A DNA stretch of 64,000 nt from JALYOK01 sp963840785 (lineage in GTDB: Bacteria > Pseudomonadota > Gammaproteobacteria > Burkholderiales > JALYOK01), in NCBI GenBank assembly GCA_963840785.1, contig CAWJAF010000003.1:682001-746000 (forward strand), read 5' to 3'. Each line of letters opens with the position of its first letter. The first letter of the stretch is position 1. This document shows positions 42,765 through 53,152 of this stretch, in pieces. A program made the position numbers and the translations under genes. Under the pieces are notes generated by a model. The model ran no database searches. It was given only the letters and a program-made list of their open reading frames with translations, and was not told where the DNA came from.

Positions 42765-43876
42765 TGGTTCTTTTTTGTCGTCGCCAACGCACCCCGACGC
42801 ATCTGATCCAGCTCGATGCTCTCGAACAGCGCTTTAAAATTGCCTTCGCCAAAACCCTGATCACCCTTGCGTTGGATGAATTCGAAGAAAATCGGGCCCA
42901 ATTGATTCTGGCTGAAAATTTGTAGCAATAGCGCGCCGGGTTTGCCGTCCACCAATATCTTGCTTGCCTTCAGCGCTGCAACATTCTCGCCGTGTCCGGG
43001 AATGCGTTTCTCGATTAATTCGTAGTAGGTATCGACCGTGTCGAGCAGGCGAACTCCGTGCGCACGCAGCGCATCCACGGTTTTGAAAAGATCGCTCGAT
43101 CCGAGTGCGATGTGCTGAATGCCTTCGCCTTTGTACGTGTCCAAATATTCGGTGATTTGCCCCGCTGTCTCGTTGCCCTCCTCGTTGATTGGGATGCGAA
43201 TCTTGCCGCAAGGGCTGGTCAGCGCCTTACTCTTAACGCCAGTGACCTGGCCTTCGATATCAAAATAGCGAATCTCGCGAAAGTTGAACAATCGCTGGTA
43301 AAAATCGGCCCACTCGGCCATGCGACCGCGATGCACATTGTGCGTTAGATGGTCGATGTATTGCAGGCCATGGCCGATCGGATTCAGATCAGCGCCGGGT
43401 AGCGGCTCGAAATCCACGTCGAAGAAACCAATGTTGCCGATATCGCCCGGTGTGGCATTATTTTTTCCGCGCCAACGGTCGACGAAATAAATAATCGAAT
43501 CACCAATGCCTTTGATAGCAGGAATATTCAATTCACCCGGCCCGCTTTGTCCTGCATAACCCCACGCGCCGAGGGACAATGCACGTTCGTAGGCGAGCTT
43601 GGCGTCTTGCACGCGAAAGGCAATTGCGCAGACGCTTGGGCCGTGCAAGCGCGCGAAGCCTTGCGCGAATGAATCGAGTTCGGCGTTGAGGATGAAATTG
43701 ATTTCGCCTTGACGATACAACGTGACGTTTTTGTGACGATGTTTGGCTATTGCTTTAAATCCCATGCGCTCGAATACCGCCGCCATCGCCGACGGATCGG
43801 GCGCGGCATACTCGATGAATTCGAAACCATCGGTGCCCATGGGGTTGTCGGGCAATGACGTAGTCGCAGCTTGCAT
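42761..43876 (-). CDS. hpd: 4-Hydroxyphenylpyruvate dioxygenase
   Basis: A 371-residue Fe(II) dioxygenase of tyrosine degradation (4-hydroxyphenylpyruvate to homogentisate). Two vicinal-oxygen-chelate domains are present. The three iron ligands fit His in YIDHLTHNV, His in GIQHIALGS and Glu in GPIFFEFIQRKGDQGFGEGN, and the C-terminal helix FKALFESIELDQMRRG is typical. No other homogentisate-pathway gene is in the window. Its stop codon lies in the edge of a long inverted repeat. Confidence 0.95.
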   Translation of the reverse strand: MQAATTSLPDNPMGTDGFEFIEYAAPDPSAMAAVFERMGFKAIAKHRHKNVTLYRQGEINFILNAELDSFAQGFARLHGPSVCAIAFRVQDAKLAYERALSLGAWGYAGQSGPGELNIPAIKGIGDSIIYFVDRWRGKNNATPGDIGNIGFFDVDFEPLPGADLNPIGHGLQYIDHLTHNVHRGRMAEWADFYQRLFNFREIRYFDIEGQVTGVKSKALTSPCGKIRIPINEEGNETAGQITEYLDTYKGEGIQHIALGSSDLFKTVDALRAHGVRLLDTVDTYYELIEKRIPGHGENVAALKASKILVDGKPGALLLQIFSQNQLGPIFFEFIQRKGDQGFGEGNFKALFESIELDQMRRGALATTKKNQ

Positions 43877-44375
43877 GAAAAATGTCCGCTAACAATTTTG
43901 ATCGGCTTTTATTATGATCGAAATCCGGTTTAGCAGTTTCAAGATAGTATGTGTCCTGAGGGCGCATGGATACTACCTCGTCGGCAGTGCATGCCTGGAG
44001 GCCCGCGCTGGTAGGAGCTAACCTCGAACCATCACCTCATTGGGATCGAAAACACTGGCATTGCTTGCCGTTTGTGATTGCGCGCAAAGCCGGTCACTTG
44101 CTGGGTACTTTCAATAGGAGCGGGCTAAACTAGGCGGCACTCAGCGTAGGCCATTGCGTGTAAAGCGATACTGCAGAATCCAATTGAGTTTGGATTAATG
44201 TCGGCTTCGCGGCATTTCAAAAATTTGCTCGAACCTGCAAGTCTGATCTATGGGCGATCACCTAGCGCGGGCGGAGGCTGAAGTTTACCAACTTGGCAGT
44301 GGTAAAAATGCGACGCGCCATCCACAATATTTGAAAAATAAAAATCGCAAGACTTGCTGCAAAAAGTTCCTATGG
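43877..44375. repeat. Intergenic region with a GGCGCATGGATAC repeat copy
   Basis: About 500 bp without a supportable gene. At 43958–43979 GAGGGCGCATGGATACTACCTC is a degenerate copy of the repeat at 32601, followed by CATGCCTGGAGGCCC. The rest shows no coding signal, clear promoter or terminator that I can defend. Confidence 0.5.
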
Positions 44376-45254
44376 TCAGGCGTTTGCTGTAACTCGATCT
44401 GTGTTCGAAATACTGCGGTGATCTGGACGTTTGTCTAGCAGTTTCCTACGAACAACTTCCGCAATGAGAATACCCAAGGGCGCTGATAGCCATATGCACG
44501 TCAACAGATTCGCAGCTTCATAATCGCGCAGCACGGGCCCCAAAACGAACAACATGACCCTAAACAACCAGAATGCTCCCCACATAGCGCCGGCAAAGCG
44601 GATCATCCATATGCGGTGCGCAACTCGGTCACCGTTGCGAATCGCTAACACACCCATCACGGCACATCCGTAAACGCACAATGACATCGACCAGAATCCG
44701 TACATAGACAGGTTGCCACCGTATTCGCCGACGGAACCGTGTGACCCAGCCAGCCAAAGGGCGCAGATTGTACCAACGGTAAGACAGCCAAACGAAACGC
44801 GACCGATGATTTTATGCCAAGCGGCATTACCGCCGGTGCCCGGGCGCCACAGTTGCACATGCATTAGCAGGAATACGATGGAATTGAAGGACAGATGAGC
44901 ATAGAGCAGGTTTGTGCGCAGTTCTGTTCCGTTTAAGAAGCGATCATGAAAAGCCGTGCCCCATGAAGGGTGAGTTAAATACGTATCTCCCCAAACGCTA
45001 CAGGCATTGTTCGGACAGGTTGCAAGCGCTGCGGCGCCTTCGCCGGCACGTAGGCCAAAATTATCGAGCACATCGTAAATGCCGATGAAAAAAGCAATCG
45101 CGGCGGGTGCGCCTTCGATCAAATATCGGACGTTCAAAAAAAGTAAAAATACGATGCCGAACACCACGAAGGGGCCAAACGAGCGGCGCTTGAAACCAAT
45201 ACACCAGCAAAACGAACCAAACAGACAAGGCAGCAAAAAAAACAAAAAGTCCAA
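44376..45254 (-). CDS. DUF2306 family membrane protein
   Basis: A 292-residue inner-membrane protein with about eight hydrophobic segments. The DUF2306 core lies in the C-terminal two thirds (NLLYAHLSFNSIVFLLMHVQ, WHKIIGRVSFGCLTVG, HRIWMIRFAGAMWGAFWLFR), with conserved His residues in TM segments. The function is unknown. It stands alone between two gene-poor stretches. Confidence 0.75.
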   Translation of the reverse strand: MDFLFFLLPCLFGSFCWCIGFKRRSFGPFVVFGIVFLLFLNVRYLIEGAPAAIAFFIGIYDVLDNFGLRAGEGAAALATCPNNACSVWGDTYLTHPSWGTAFHDRFLNGTELRTNLLYAHLSFNSIVFLLMHVQLWRPGTGGNAAWHKIIGRVSFGCLTVGTICALWLAGSHGSVGEYGGNLSMYGFWSMSLCVYGCAVMGVLAIRNGDRVAHRIWMIRFAGAMWGAFWLFRVMLFVLGPVLRDYEAANLLTCIWLSAPLGILIAEVVRRKLLDKRPDHRSISNTDRVTANA

Positions 45255-45569
45255 AAGGCATATTCATTAAATCGCTCCGTCCCGTGTGTAGCGAAAAAGA
45301 ATCTGAAACGACTTTTTTCGCGAACCCTCAATTTACACGAGGCTGGCGCATTGTCAATTGTCTGGCTCTCACGAAAACACGTGGCATATTCAATCAAATC
45401 GCCAGAACGATGCCTGCGCGATTCGCCCTTTGCCGATGCGCCGACGATCATCTTCCACATCGCAACGGGATCAGGCGCGCCCTCACCCTCGCCATCTCCC
45501 CACACCCGCGGAGAGGGGACACCGCCGCTATTGTTTTTCCTCTTCATCGCCACCATGTAAAATCAAACT
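45255..45569. other. Intergenic region
   Basis: About 315 bp between the divergent DUF2306 and ABC exporter genes. It contains a CCCTCACCCTCGCCATCTCC stretch followed by CGCGGAGAGGGGA, a GC-rich imperfect repeat of a common type. A long open frame across it (from 45358) is in frame with the exporter but has no conserved content. Confidence 0.4.
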
Positions 45570-47397
45570 ATGCGCGATCACGCCCGCTCCACTACGTCCG
45601 TTTTGCCCACCCGCAATTCCAAAGCAACGCCCGGTGGTTTCGCCGTGTTACGTTCGCTTGCTACCCTATTTGTGGGATTACCGCGGACGCGTAGCGCTGG
45701 CGTTGCTTTGCTTGGTGATTGCCAAGTTAGCGAACGTCGGCGTGCCGCTGCTGCTCAAACAAATCGTCGATACGCTTGACCAATCAAAAGCGATGTTGAT
45801 GGTGCCTGTATTTTTGTTGATCGGTTATGGCGTACTGCGATTTTCGACGACATTGTTCACCGAGCTACGCGATACTGTTTTTGCCAAGGTCGCGCAGCAA
45901 GCGATTCGCCGTGTCGCACTGGAAGTATTTCAACATTTGCACGCGCTGAGCCTGCGTTTTCACTTGGAACGCCAAACCGGCGGCATGACGCGCGACATCG
46001 AGCGCGGCTCGCGCGGCATCGAAACGATACTGCGTTTTGCGATATTCAGCATCCTGCCGACTTTGCTGGAGATGACCTTAGTCGGCATCATCATGGTGAC
46101 GAAATACGATATTTGGTTTGCGATCATCACGCTTGGTACGCTGATCGCGTATATCACCTCGACCATTGTTATCACCGAGTGGCGCACCAAGTTTCGCCGT
46201 GCCATGAACGAGATGGATTCGCGCGCCAGCACTAAAGCGATCGACAGTTTGCTGAACTACGAAACGGTAAAATATTTCGGCAACGAAGAATTCGAAGTGA
46301 AGCGCTACGACCAAAATCTCAAGCAGTGGGAGCAAGCGTCGGTGCGCAGCGCGACTTCGTTGTCTGGGCTCAACATCACTCAGAGTTTGCTCATCGCAAC
46401 CGGCTTAACGTTGCTGATGGTTCGCGCATCGAACGGCGTTGCGGCCGGTACGTTGACCCTGGGCGATTTCGTGTTGATCAATACCTTGCTGATCCAACTT
46501 TATATTCCGCTTAATTTTTTGGGCATGATTTACCGTGAGATTAAGCAAGCGCTGGTGGACATGGACAAGATGTTCACGCTGCTGCGCGTAAATGCTGAAA
46601 TTCAAGATGCGCCCGATGCGCGCGAGCTCGCCGTTACGCGCGGTGAAGTGCGCTTTAACCATGTGAATTTCGCTTACGATCAACGCCGTGAGATTCTCAA
46701 CGACGTCGATTTTACGATCGCGCCGGGCAGTAAAGTCGCCGTCGTCGGTTCCAGCGGCGCGGGAAAATCAACGTTGTCACGTTTGCTGTTTCGCTTTTAC
46801 GAAGTCAGTGGCGGCGGCATTTCCATCGACGGCCAAGATATTCGCCGCATCACGCAAAAAAGCCTGCGCTCCGCCATCGGCATCGTGCCGCAAGATACGG
46901 TGTTATTCAACGACACGATTTACTACAACATCGCCTACGGCAAACCTGACGCGACGCGCGAAGAAATTATCCAAGCGGCGAAGCATGCGCATATTCACGA
47001 ATTCATCGAAACCTTGCCGGACAAATACGACAGCATGGTTGGTGAGCGCGGCCTGAAATTATCTGGCGGCGAGAAGCAGCGGGTCGCTATCGCGCGTACA
47101 GTTCTGAAAAATCCGAGCATCTTGGTATTCGACGAAGCAACGTCGGCGCTCGATTCCAAAACAGAAAAAATTATTCAAGCAGAATTGCGCGAAGTTTCAC
47201 GCGATCGAACAACGCTAGTCATCGCCCATCGCCTTTCGACAATCGTCGACGCCGATCAAATTTTAGTGATGGATCACGGCAAAATTATCGAGCGCGGAAC
47301 CCATCGCGAGTTGTTGGCGTTAAATGGAAATTACGCGCGCATGTGGACTTTGCAACAGGAACAAGAAGCAAAATCTGTCGCTGAGCCACTGCCCTGA
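45570..47397 (+). CDS. ABC exporter, ATM1/HMT1 type (permease–ATPase fusion, apparent frameshift)
   Basis: A half-transporter of about 608 residues. Six TM helices (LLPYLWDYRGRVALALLCLV onwards) precede an ABC ATPase with Walker A VVGSSGAGKSTLSRLLFRFY, the signature LSGGEKQRVAIARTVLKNPS and Walker B ILVFDEATSALD. The IGIVPQDTVLFNDTIYYNIA and DSLLNYETVKYFGNEEFEV segments are hallmarks of the ATM1 group that exports glutathione-linked sulfur or metal compounds. The natural start seems to be ATG 45570 (MRDHARSTTSVLPTRNS), joined to the long frame by one missing base near 45660. Alternatively a later in-frame TTG starts the gene. Confidence 0.87.
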
Positions 47398-47465
47398 ACG
47401 GCGCGTGGATACTGCCTTGCAGGGCATGCCATTGCAGAAGGCAAGTGGCGTATGATTCGTGGCAA
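47395..47465. repeat. Degenerate GCGTGGATAC repeat copy
   Basis: GGCGCGTGGATACTGCCTTG then CAGGGCATGCCATTGCAG, resembling the repeats at 32601 and 43958. It lies between the convergent ABC exporter and DUF6152 genes. Confidence 0.4.
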
Positions 47466-47478
47466 CGCCTATTTATCT

Positions 47479-47949
47479 TTAAATCGGCGCAGACCTCAAC
47501 CCATAAGCTTTGCCGCCGCGAAATAAAAACTCCGCGCGCATGATCGCTTCGCCTTCTTGTTTCGGAAAGGTAAATCCGACGACTTCGATTGACTCACCTT
47601 TTTTGATCGGCTCGATATTCCAGGCCTCTATACGTGTAAGCGGCGCAAGTTCGATTTCCCATTTCCGGTCTTGGCGAGTGGGGAGTTTGGTTTTAGCGAG
47701 CAGCGCGGCCGCGTCGATCGCAGCTTGTTGTGCGGGTACGATTCGGCCGGCGAGATCGGTGGGAAGTTTGAGATTTGCCGGGACTAGAATATCGATTTCA
47801 ACGTGCGGGTTTTTCCATTCAACGTCCTCAACTACGCCCTGCAAATAAATCGGCTGAGTTTGATCGAAGGAACTCCAGCCGTGATGGGCATTGGCTCGTT
47901 GCGCGAATGCGGCGAGGCTGGTGGCGATTAGGAAATTTCTTCGGTTCAT
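47479..47949 (-). CDS. DUF6152 family exported protein
   Basis: A 156-residue protein. The N-terminus NRRNFLIATSLAAFAQRANA resembles a twin-arginine signal, followed by the family opening HHGWSSFDQTQPIYLQG and then VEWKNPHVEIDI. These are small periplasmic proteins with an OB-like domain of unknown function. The DUF6644 membrane protein gene lies 27 nt upstream, and the two families are often paired; they probably act together. Confidence 0.78.
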   Translation of the reverse strand: MNRRNFLIATSLAAFAQRANAHHGWSSFDQTQPIYLQGVVEDVEWKNPHVEIDILVPANLKLPTDLAGRIVPAQQAAIDAAALLAKTKLPTRQDRKWEIELAPLTRIEAWNIEPIKKGESIEVVGFTFPKQEGEAIMRAEFLFRGGKAYGLRSAPI

Positions 47950-47976
47950 AGTTTTCTCCTACTTTCAAATAAATAT

Positions 47977-48405
47977 TCAAACATACGCTATTAATCGTCC
48001 ACAACTCAGCACGGCGATCCAAACAAAAAACGACGCGATCACTTGCAATCGCGCGATCGTATCGTTGAGCTTGAGCGAACCGCGCGCATGAAACCACGCG
48101 GTGTTTCCGCCCGCGACAGCAAGTAGCAACATCTTCCATTTGAAAGCGGGGTTGGTAAGTAGTTCCAGCGCTTGGGTCGCGAACATCGTTAAGCCGGACA
48201 TTGCAGCAAGCATGAATCCAAGCACCGACAACGGCAACGCCAAGCGCGCCAGCGAGGTGAGATCGATGGATTTGCCCGCACCGAGCACGCGCGCTTCAAA
48301 CACAACGAGATTACCGAGCAGGAGCGCGATGCCGACAATATGAATGATCTCTAGAATCGGATACGCCCATGCGGATTCGCGCAAAACTGTGATGACGGGA
48401 ATCAT
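47977..48405 (-). CDS. DUF6644 family membrane protein
   Basis: A 142-residue inner-membrane protein with four hydrophobic segments. Two conserved His sit in the first TM region (LEIIHIVGIALLLG) and before the last (GGNTAWFHARGS), which might bind heme or metal; this is inferred. It is first in a two-gene unit with the DUF6152 gene. The function is unknown. Confidence 0.75.
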   Translation of the reverse strand: MIPVITVLRESAWAYPILEIIHIVGIALLLGNLVVFEARVLGAGKSIDLTSLARLALPLSVLGFMLAAMSGLTMFATQALELLTNPAFKWKMLLLAVAGGNTAWFHARGSLKLNDTIARLQVIASFFVWIAVLSCGRLIAYV

Positions 48406-48594
48406 GAAACACTTCTGATGTTTATCGCGTCATTGCAGCACATTGGCGGCCTAGCGTTCTTCACTACGAAGATCCCATTATTTCGGGAGTTGATACTTTT
48501 TACAAGCGGGCATGCGGCACTTTCGTGCGCGTTAGTTGGCGATTCAACGAATCTATCTTGCGCTCCATCATTTTTTACGCACTCTTCCAAACCG

Positions 48595-48675
48595 CCTGTA
48601 GAACGCCTACTGATGCGGCGTCTCCGACATGCCGTACCTGGGAGGCAAGCGGGACTTGCCTCCTGGCACGAGGTT
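48595..48675. repeat. Dispersed repeat copy with GGAGGCAAG stem
   Basis: The stem GGAGGCAAG / CTTGCCTCC (48641–48663) with a 5-nt loop, preceded by GACATGCCGTACC and followed by TGGCACGAGG. It shares the TTGCCTC…GGCA features of the family. It lies in the 280-bp gap before the LolA-like gene; the rest of the gap shows nothing else. Confidence 0.5.
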
Positions 48676-48685
48676 AAACTAGCTC

Positions 48686-49504
48686 TTACGAATCACGTTC
48701 CATGTAACGCGTCGTGAAGAATTCATCTTTGACGTTTTGGTTCGCCTTAAAGTTCTGAAACTGAATCACAGTCTTGTGACCGGTTTGTTTATTTTCAGCT
48801 TCTAGACGCATGGGCTGCCATTTGTTGCGCTCTTTGTCGACCAGTTGGATGTCGGCAAATTTCCCAGCGATCTTTAGTTGGCCCGATTCGTCATACAAAT
48901 CGGTCTTCACGGCGACAAAATTTTCTTTCAATATCCACGCTACGCGCTTGGCGTAACCACTGTTGTTTTTTACGTCGTCGCTCTTTGGTGTGGCTTCCGT
49001 TACCCAGCAAGGCTTACCGTCGCAGCTCTCTTCCTTGAGGATTTTGTGATTCCACTCCGCTGGCTTGTGACCGATCACATCACCGTAAGAAAAATCCGTT
49101 CCGACAAAACTGTCTTTTTTATTGCTGGAAACTAAACGCCGAACTTTTTTAAGCGCCGGCAAATAAATCCAAATGTCATCGTCCTTGGCCGAATTTTCGA
49201 CCAACAAAGACACGGTGCCCTTGACGTCTGACGGCGTCAGGAAGCGCGTCATACGCATGTTATCAATGCCGTTTGCCTGCAGCTTCGAGGTGCCGAACGT
49301 TTTTCGAACGCGTTCTTGGCCACTCTTGTTGATCAACGTAAACGTTGCATCGGAGGTAGAGTCCAAGACCTTAGACACAATGAAATTTTTCTCGGCGATT
49401 TCTAACGCGGTGGGATCCGCAGCAAAGCTATCCGATGGCAATAGCGATGCGCCAAGCACGAAAGCAAGCAGCGCGGCGACGGCGGTTGCGGGTTTGAGTT
49501 TCAT
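48686..49504 (-). CDS. Outer-membrane lipoprotein-sorting (LolA-like) protein
   Basis: A 272-residue exported protein with its own ATG 49504, a GGAG ribosome site 7 nt upstream and a signal peptide (TAVAALLAFVLGASLLPSDSFA). The domain resembles the LolA-like family that accompanies MMPL transporters (DDIWIYLPALKKVRRLVSSN, GTDFSYGDVIG, FKANQNVKDEFFTTRYMER). In the raw sequence it reads in frame from the MMPL gene. That fusion would place a signal peptide mid-protein, and one missing A in the run 49517–49521 explains it. It probably carries a lipid or hydrophobic cargo delivered by the transporter. Confidence 0.82.
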   Translation of the reverse strand: MKLKPATAVAALLAFVLGASLLPSDSFAADPTALEIAEKNFIVSKVLDSTSDATFTLINKSGQERVRKTFGTSKLQANGIDNMRMTRFLTPSDVKGTVSLLVENSAKDDDIWIYLPALKKVRRLVSSNKKDSFVGTDFSYGDVIGHKPAEWNHKILKEESCDGKPCWVTEATPKSDDVKNNSGYAKRVAWILKENFVAVKTDLYDESGQLKIAGKFADIQLVDKERNKWQPMRLEAENKQTGHKTVIQFQNFKANQNVKDEFFTTRYMERDS

Positions 49505-49514
49505 GCTAGCTCCA

Positions 49515-51835
49515 TTAAAAATAAACTTCGGTCGAAAAACCAATACTAACGCGGGGATTAACGTCATAGCACCGAATACGCTGACAAGCATGGACGAGGC
49601 GATCAGCGTTGCCATCCAGCTATGAATATAGAAACCCGGCGAAAACCACAATACGCCATAGCCCACCGCAACCGCTGAGGCGACGAACAAGCACGCCTTA
49701 CCGGCGGTAGCGAGTACATGCCGTACGGCGGTAATTTCATCGATGCCTTGGCCAATTTCTTCACGCAAGCGGTAGACCAAATAAATCGCATAGTCGGCAC
49801 CGATGCCTACGGCCATGGCAGACGACAATGCGTTTGGAATGTTTAGGCGCATCCCGGTCCAACCCATCACGCCGAAATTTGCCAGCACCGCCAACAGCAA
49901 CGGCGTCAGCACCAACAGGCCACCGATCAATGAACGGAACACGATAGACGATACGACGAACACAACGCCGGCAATTTGCGCGATATTCAGCGCTTTGTCG
50001 CGCACCATTACTTCGGTTAACCCCGCGCCGGCGGGCACGCTACCGCCGATGCCAATAGTGACCGTGTCTGGTAATTTCTTCGCCATGAATTCCTTGAGCT
50101 TCGCAATCAGCTCCTGAACATAAGCGCTGCTATCGGTCTTCAGGAACACGGTGAAGTTTGCGATCTTGTAATCGTAGTCGACATAGGAGTCGAAGTCGCC
50201 CGGCTCGCCCGACATGGAGTACAGCAACAGGTATTGCGAAATTAAATCTCGGTTTTCCGGAATCGAAAAAAACTTCGGATCGTCGCCATTCATTGCCTGA
50301 TTCATGCGCTTAATAAAATCGGCAATTGATAGGGTTTTGCCGACCTCCGGCAGGGTCTCGGCATAGCGCTGGGTTTCCTCAATGGCTTTGAGTACGCGCG
50401 GATCCTTAATTGCATCGACGTCTTTTCCTTCGACGAGAATGTTAAGCGTATTGGTGCCACCCAAGCGTTCGTTCAAAACCTTGTCGTCTTTTTTAAAATC
50501 GAAATCGTCCGAAAAGAAGCTCTTAGTCGCGCTATCGACCAACACCCGCGTCATGCCAAACGCGGCGATGACCATCAAAATGGCGGTGACGATAAATACG
50601 TAGCGTCGATTTGGCCCGGTGACCCAGTTCGCAATCGTGCCGGTAATGGCGTCCCAAAAACGATTTTTCTCCGAACCCTTTTGCTCCAATTTTCCGGGTG
50701 CCGGCAGCAGGGACCGCAAGGCCGGCATGAATGACATTTCAATGATCAACGCGCTCAAAATGCCGATACCGGTAAAAAGGCCAAAGGTCCGCACCGATAC
50801 AATTTCGAACACAATAAGCGAAAAGAATCCCAGCGCGGCGATGCCGCCGGCAGTCAACATCACCGGCCCGACCTTGGTGACGGACGAAATAACAGCAGCG
50901 AAATTTGCTTCTTTGGGCGTGAGCGAAGTGGTATCACGCATGTGGTGATACTCCTCGTAATAACGTTTGAGCAGCTGCACCGCGTGTCCGGCAGCGACCG
51001 CGAGAATTAGAATCGGCGTACTGGCATTAAACACGTCCATAGGGATGCCCGAGAGCCCCATGAAACCGACACCCCATAGGGTCGCGAGAATCGCCGTTAA
51101 CAAAGGCAGGAATAAGCCCTGAAACGTTCGGAAGGCTTCAAACAAAATTAGCCCAACGAGAAAAATCGCGATCGGAAAAAATATTGCAATCCGCTCGGAA
51201 AAAATTTCGATGCGCGCCAAGAACGACGGCAATCCGCTGATATTCACTTCGACTGTGTCGTCGCGCATTTTATCGGCGATCGGCGTAATGGTTTCCAGCA
51301 TCCCGCGGAAACCTGATGGCCCCTTATCCATATCAACAATGATGGCGGCCGATTTAAAATCGTTCGAGACAATTGAATTCATGTAAGCCGGATTGCGCAG
51401 AATGGCCGCCTTCAATTCCGCCATCTGTTCCGGTGTTTGCGGCACCTTAGCCATCAGCGGGCGCACTTCCATGCCGTCCGCATTGCCACGAATATCCTTC
51501 GCTTTATTTGCCGCCAGCGACAGCAGATTTGCCTTAACGACGCCCGGCTTGTCCTGTACCTCACTGGTGAAATCCTGAATTTTCTTCAGCACGCTGGGCT
51601 GAAAAATATCACCGGTTTTCGGCGTGATGCCGACGACCGCAATAAATTTGGAGCCAAATACTTCTTCGACCTTATTGGTGCCAATGACGTAGGGATGCGA
51701 CTGTGGCAACACGGCGTCCGGGTCGATAATGACTTTTAGATTTTTGGCTTGCATCACCAAAAATACGGTAATCAATAAGATCAAGGCAATCACGGCCCAA
51801 CGGAATTTCAGAATAAACTCGACGTAGCTACGCAC
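49515..51835 (-). CDS. MMPL/RND-family transporter
   Basis: About 773 residues in two RND-like halves. Each half has a periplasmic loop after TM1 and a five- to six-helix bundle (FPIAIFLVGLILFEAFRTFQ, LILAVAAGHAVQLLKRYYEE; SAMAVGIGADYAIYLVYRLR). This family moves lipids or other hydrophobic molecules across the inner membrane. The open frame runs on into the LolA-like gene, but adding one A to the run at 49517–49521 gives a TAA at 49515–49517 and leaves a normal 10-nt gap with a ribosome site. A TetR regulator gene lies 54 bp upstream. Confidence 0.88.
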
Positions 51836-51889
51836 GTTTGTCTCCTAGCGGATTGGCTAAATTTTCGGACAGTGGGTTTGAGCGAAACG

Positions 51890-52501
51890 TCATGCGGACG
51901 GCCGCGTGTTCAGTCCACGCAAAATTAGGTCGGCGACATTCCGGGCCATCGACTCGAATTTTTCGTAGCTGTGCATATGCATGAAAAGCGGAACTTCAAA
52001 TACTGTGCTCGCCACCAATATCGCCTCAGCGGCGCCTTTCGGATCGGCAACAGAAAATTCGCCGTTGCCATTACCGTCTTCAACGAGCTTCCTAACCAAT
52101 TCCTGTTTGATACGCAAATGTTCCTGAACGATGTCGGTCCGCTCGCGCGCGATGGCCTCGACTAATTCATTAATGCGTGGCTGCTCCGACCAACGCTGAT
52201 AGGTATAGCCCAGGTTTCGCAGCAAAAATGCCTCAAGCCGGACCGCCGCGGAATCCGGAGCACGAATTACCTCGCTTAGTGCCTCGCGCTCCTGTGCCAG
52301 GCAGTGCGACGCAAGTTGCGCACCGATCTCGAGCTTATTTTGAAAGTAGCGATAAATATTGGCGGCCGACATATCGCAATCTGCCGCGATTTCCGCCATC
52401 GTTGTTTTTCCGTACCCATATTGCTCAAACCGGCGCATAGCCGCTGCCAAGATGGTATCGGAGATCGTTTCGGTGAAACCGTTAGGTTCAACAAGTGCCA
52501 T
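51890..52501 (-). CDS. TetR-family transcriptional regulator
   Basis: A 203-residue repressor. The N-terminal HTH (ILAAAMRRFEQYGYGKTTMA EIAADCDMSAANIYRYFQNK) is typical, and the C-terminal ligand domain (about 80–200) is variable. It lies upstream of and on the same strand as the MMPL–LolA-like pair, so it probably controls that transport system in response to its cargo. Confidence 0.88.
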   Translation of the reverse strand: MALVEPNGFTETISDTILAAAMRRFEQYGYGKTTMAEIAADCDMSAANIYRYFQNKLEIGAQLASHCLAQEREALSEVIRAPDSAAVRLEAFLLRNLGYTYQRWSEQPRINELVEAIARERTDIVQEHLRIKQELVRKLVEDGNGNGEFSVADPKGAAEAILVASTVFEVPLFMHMHSYEKFESMARNVADLILRGLNTRPSA

Positions 52502-52644
52502 ACGTCGAAGTGTACACCCGTGAATTGTGAATAATCAAGATAATATTCATTATTTATTGCGTGTACCGAAATAAAACATTAAATTAATTCAATGGCTTGG
52601 AAAAGTTTGGTGAAGGGCTGTTAAGTTTTTTAATCACTAAAATG

Positions 52645-52672
52645 AAAAAAGCCTCAAAAATCGAGGCTTTTG
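52645..52672 (-). terminator. Bidirectional intrinsic terminator
   Basis: AAAAAAGCCTC / GAGGCTTTT with a 6–7 nt loop. On the minus strand it ends the small exported protein gene (52970–52695) 23 nt after its stop. Confidence 0.85.
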
Positions 52673-52694
52673 TCTTGATCAAAAAAGTCGCACT

Positions 52695-52970
52695 TTACTT
52701 TGCGGACGTATCCAAATTTGGAACCCCACAACCTGCGCCTTCTTTAACAAAATCGCTGAAATTAATGGTCATCGGCTTATCCGCAGTGGGATCGATACTC
52801 GCAGCCGGTGACGCGGATGATTGGTTAGCAACCAGTTTTTCGGTTGCCGTTGATTTTGCGGTCTCTTTTTTGTCGATTGATTCGGCGGCGCCGACGGCAA
52901 CTGTGCCGCCAATTACCGCGAAGGCAGTGGCCGTGCCAACGCATTTATTAAATAAATCAATCAACTTCAT
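52695..52970 (-). CDS. Small exported protein of unknown function
   Basis: A 91-residue protein with a hydrophobic N-terminal segment (FNKCVGTATAFAVIGGTVAVGA) that may be a signal peptide or anchor. A Ser/Thr/Ala-rich linker and a C-terminal FSDFVKEGAGCGVPNLD with a single Cys follow. I recognise no family. I chose ATG 52970 over 52991. The terminator behind it supports a real transcript. Confidence 0.6.
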   Translation of the reverse strand: MKLIDLFNKCVGTATAFAVIGGTVAVGAAESIDKKETAKSTATEKLVANQSSASPAASIDPTADKPMTINFSDFVKEGAGCGVPNLDTSAK

Positions 52971-53152
52971 GGTCGCTTTCTCGCTAATCAATGAGTAATG
53001 TTACTGCGCCGCACCATCAAAGGCAATGGCAAGAAAAATTCGATAAAATTAGGACAGCGTGTGCGGTGAATTGTTCATCGCCAAAAGTACCCGCTCCCGT
53101 TTCAAGCGGAATGATGCGAGAATAGCGCAAACTCCAATTCAATCACCGATTC

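Noticed and set aside
44250..44438. 62-codon open frame in the gap before the DUF2306 gene
   Set aside because: It overlaps the 3' end of that gene on the other strand and has no ribosome site or family resemblance.
45358..45569. N-terminal extension of the ABC exporter frame
   Set aside because: The Ser/Pro/Arg-rich translation crosses a repeat and is unlike any family N-terminus; a start at 45570 plus one lost base fits better.
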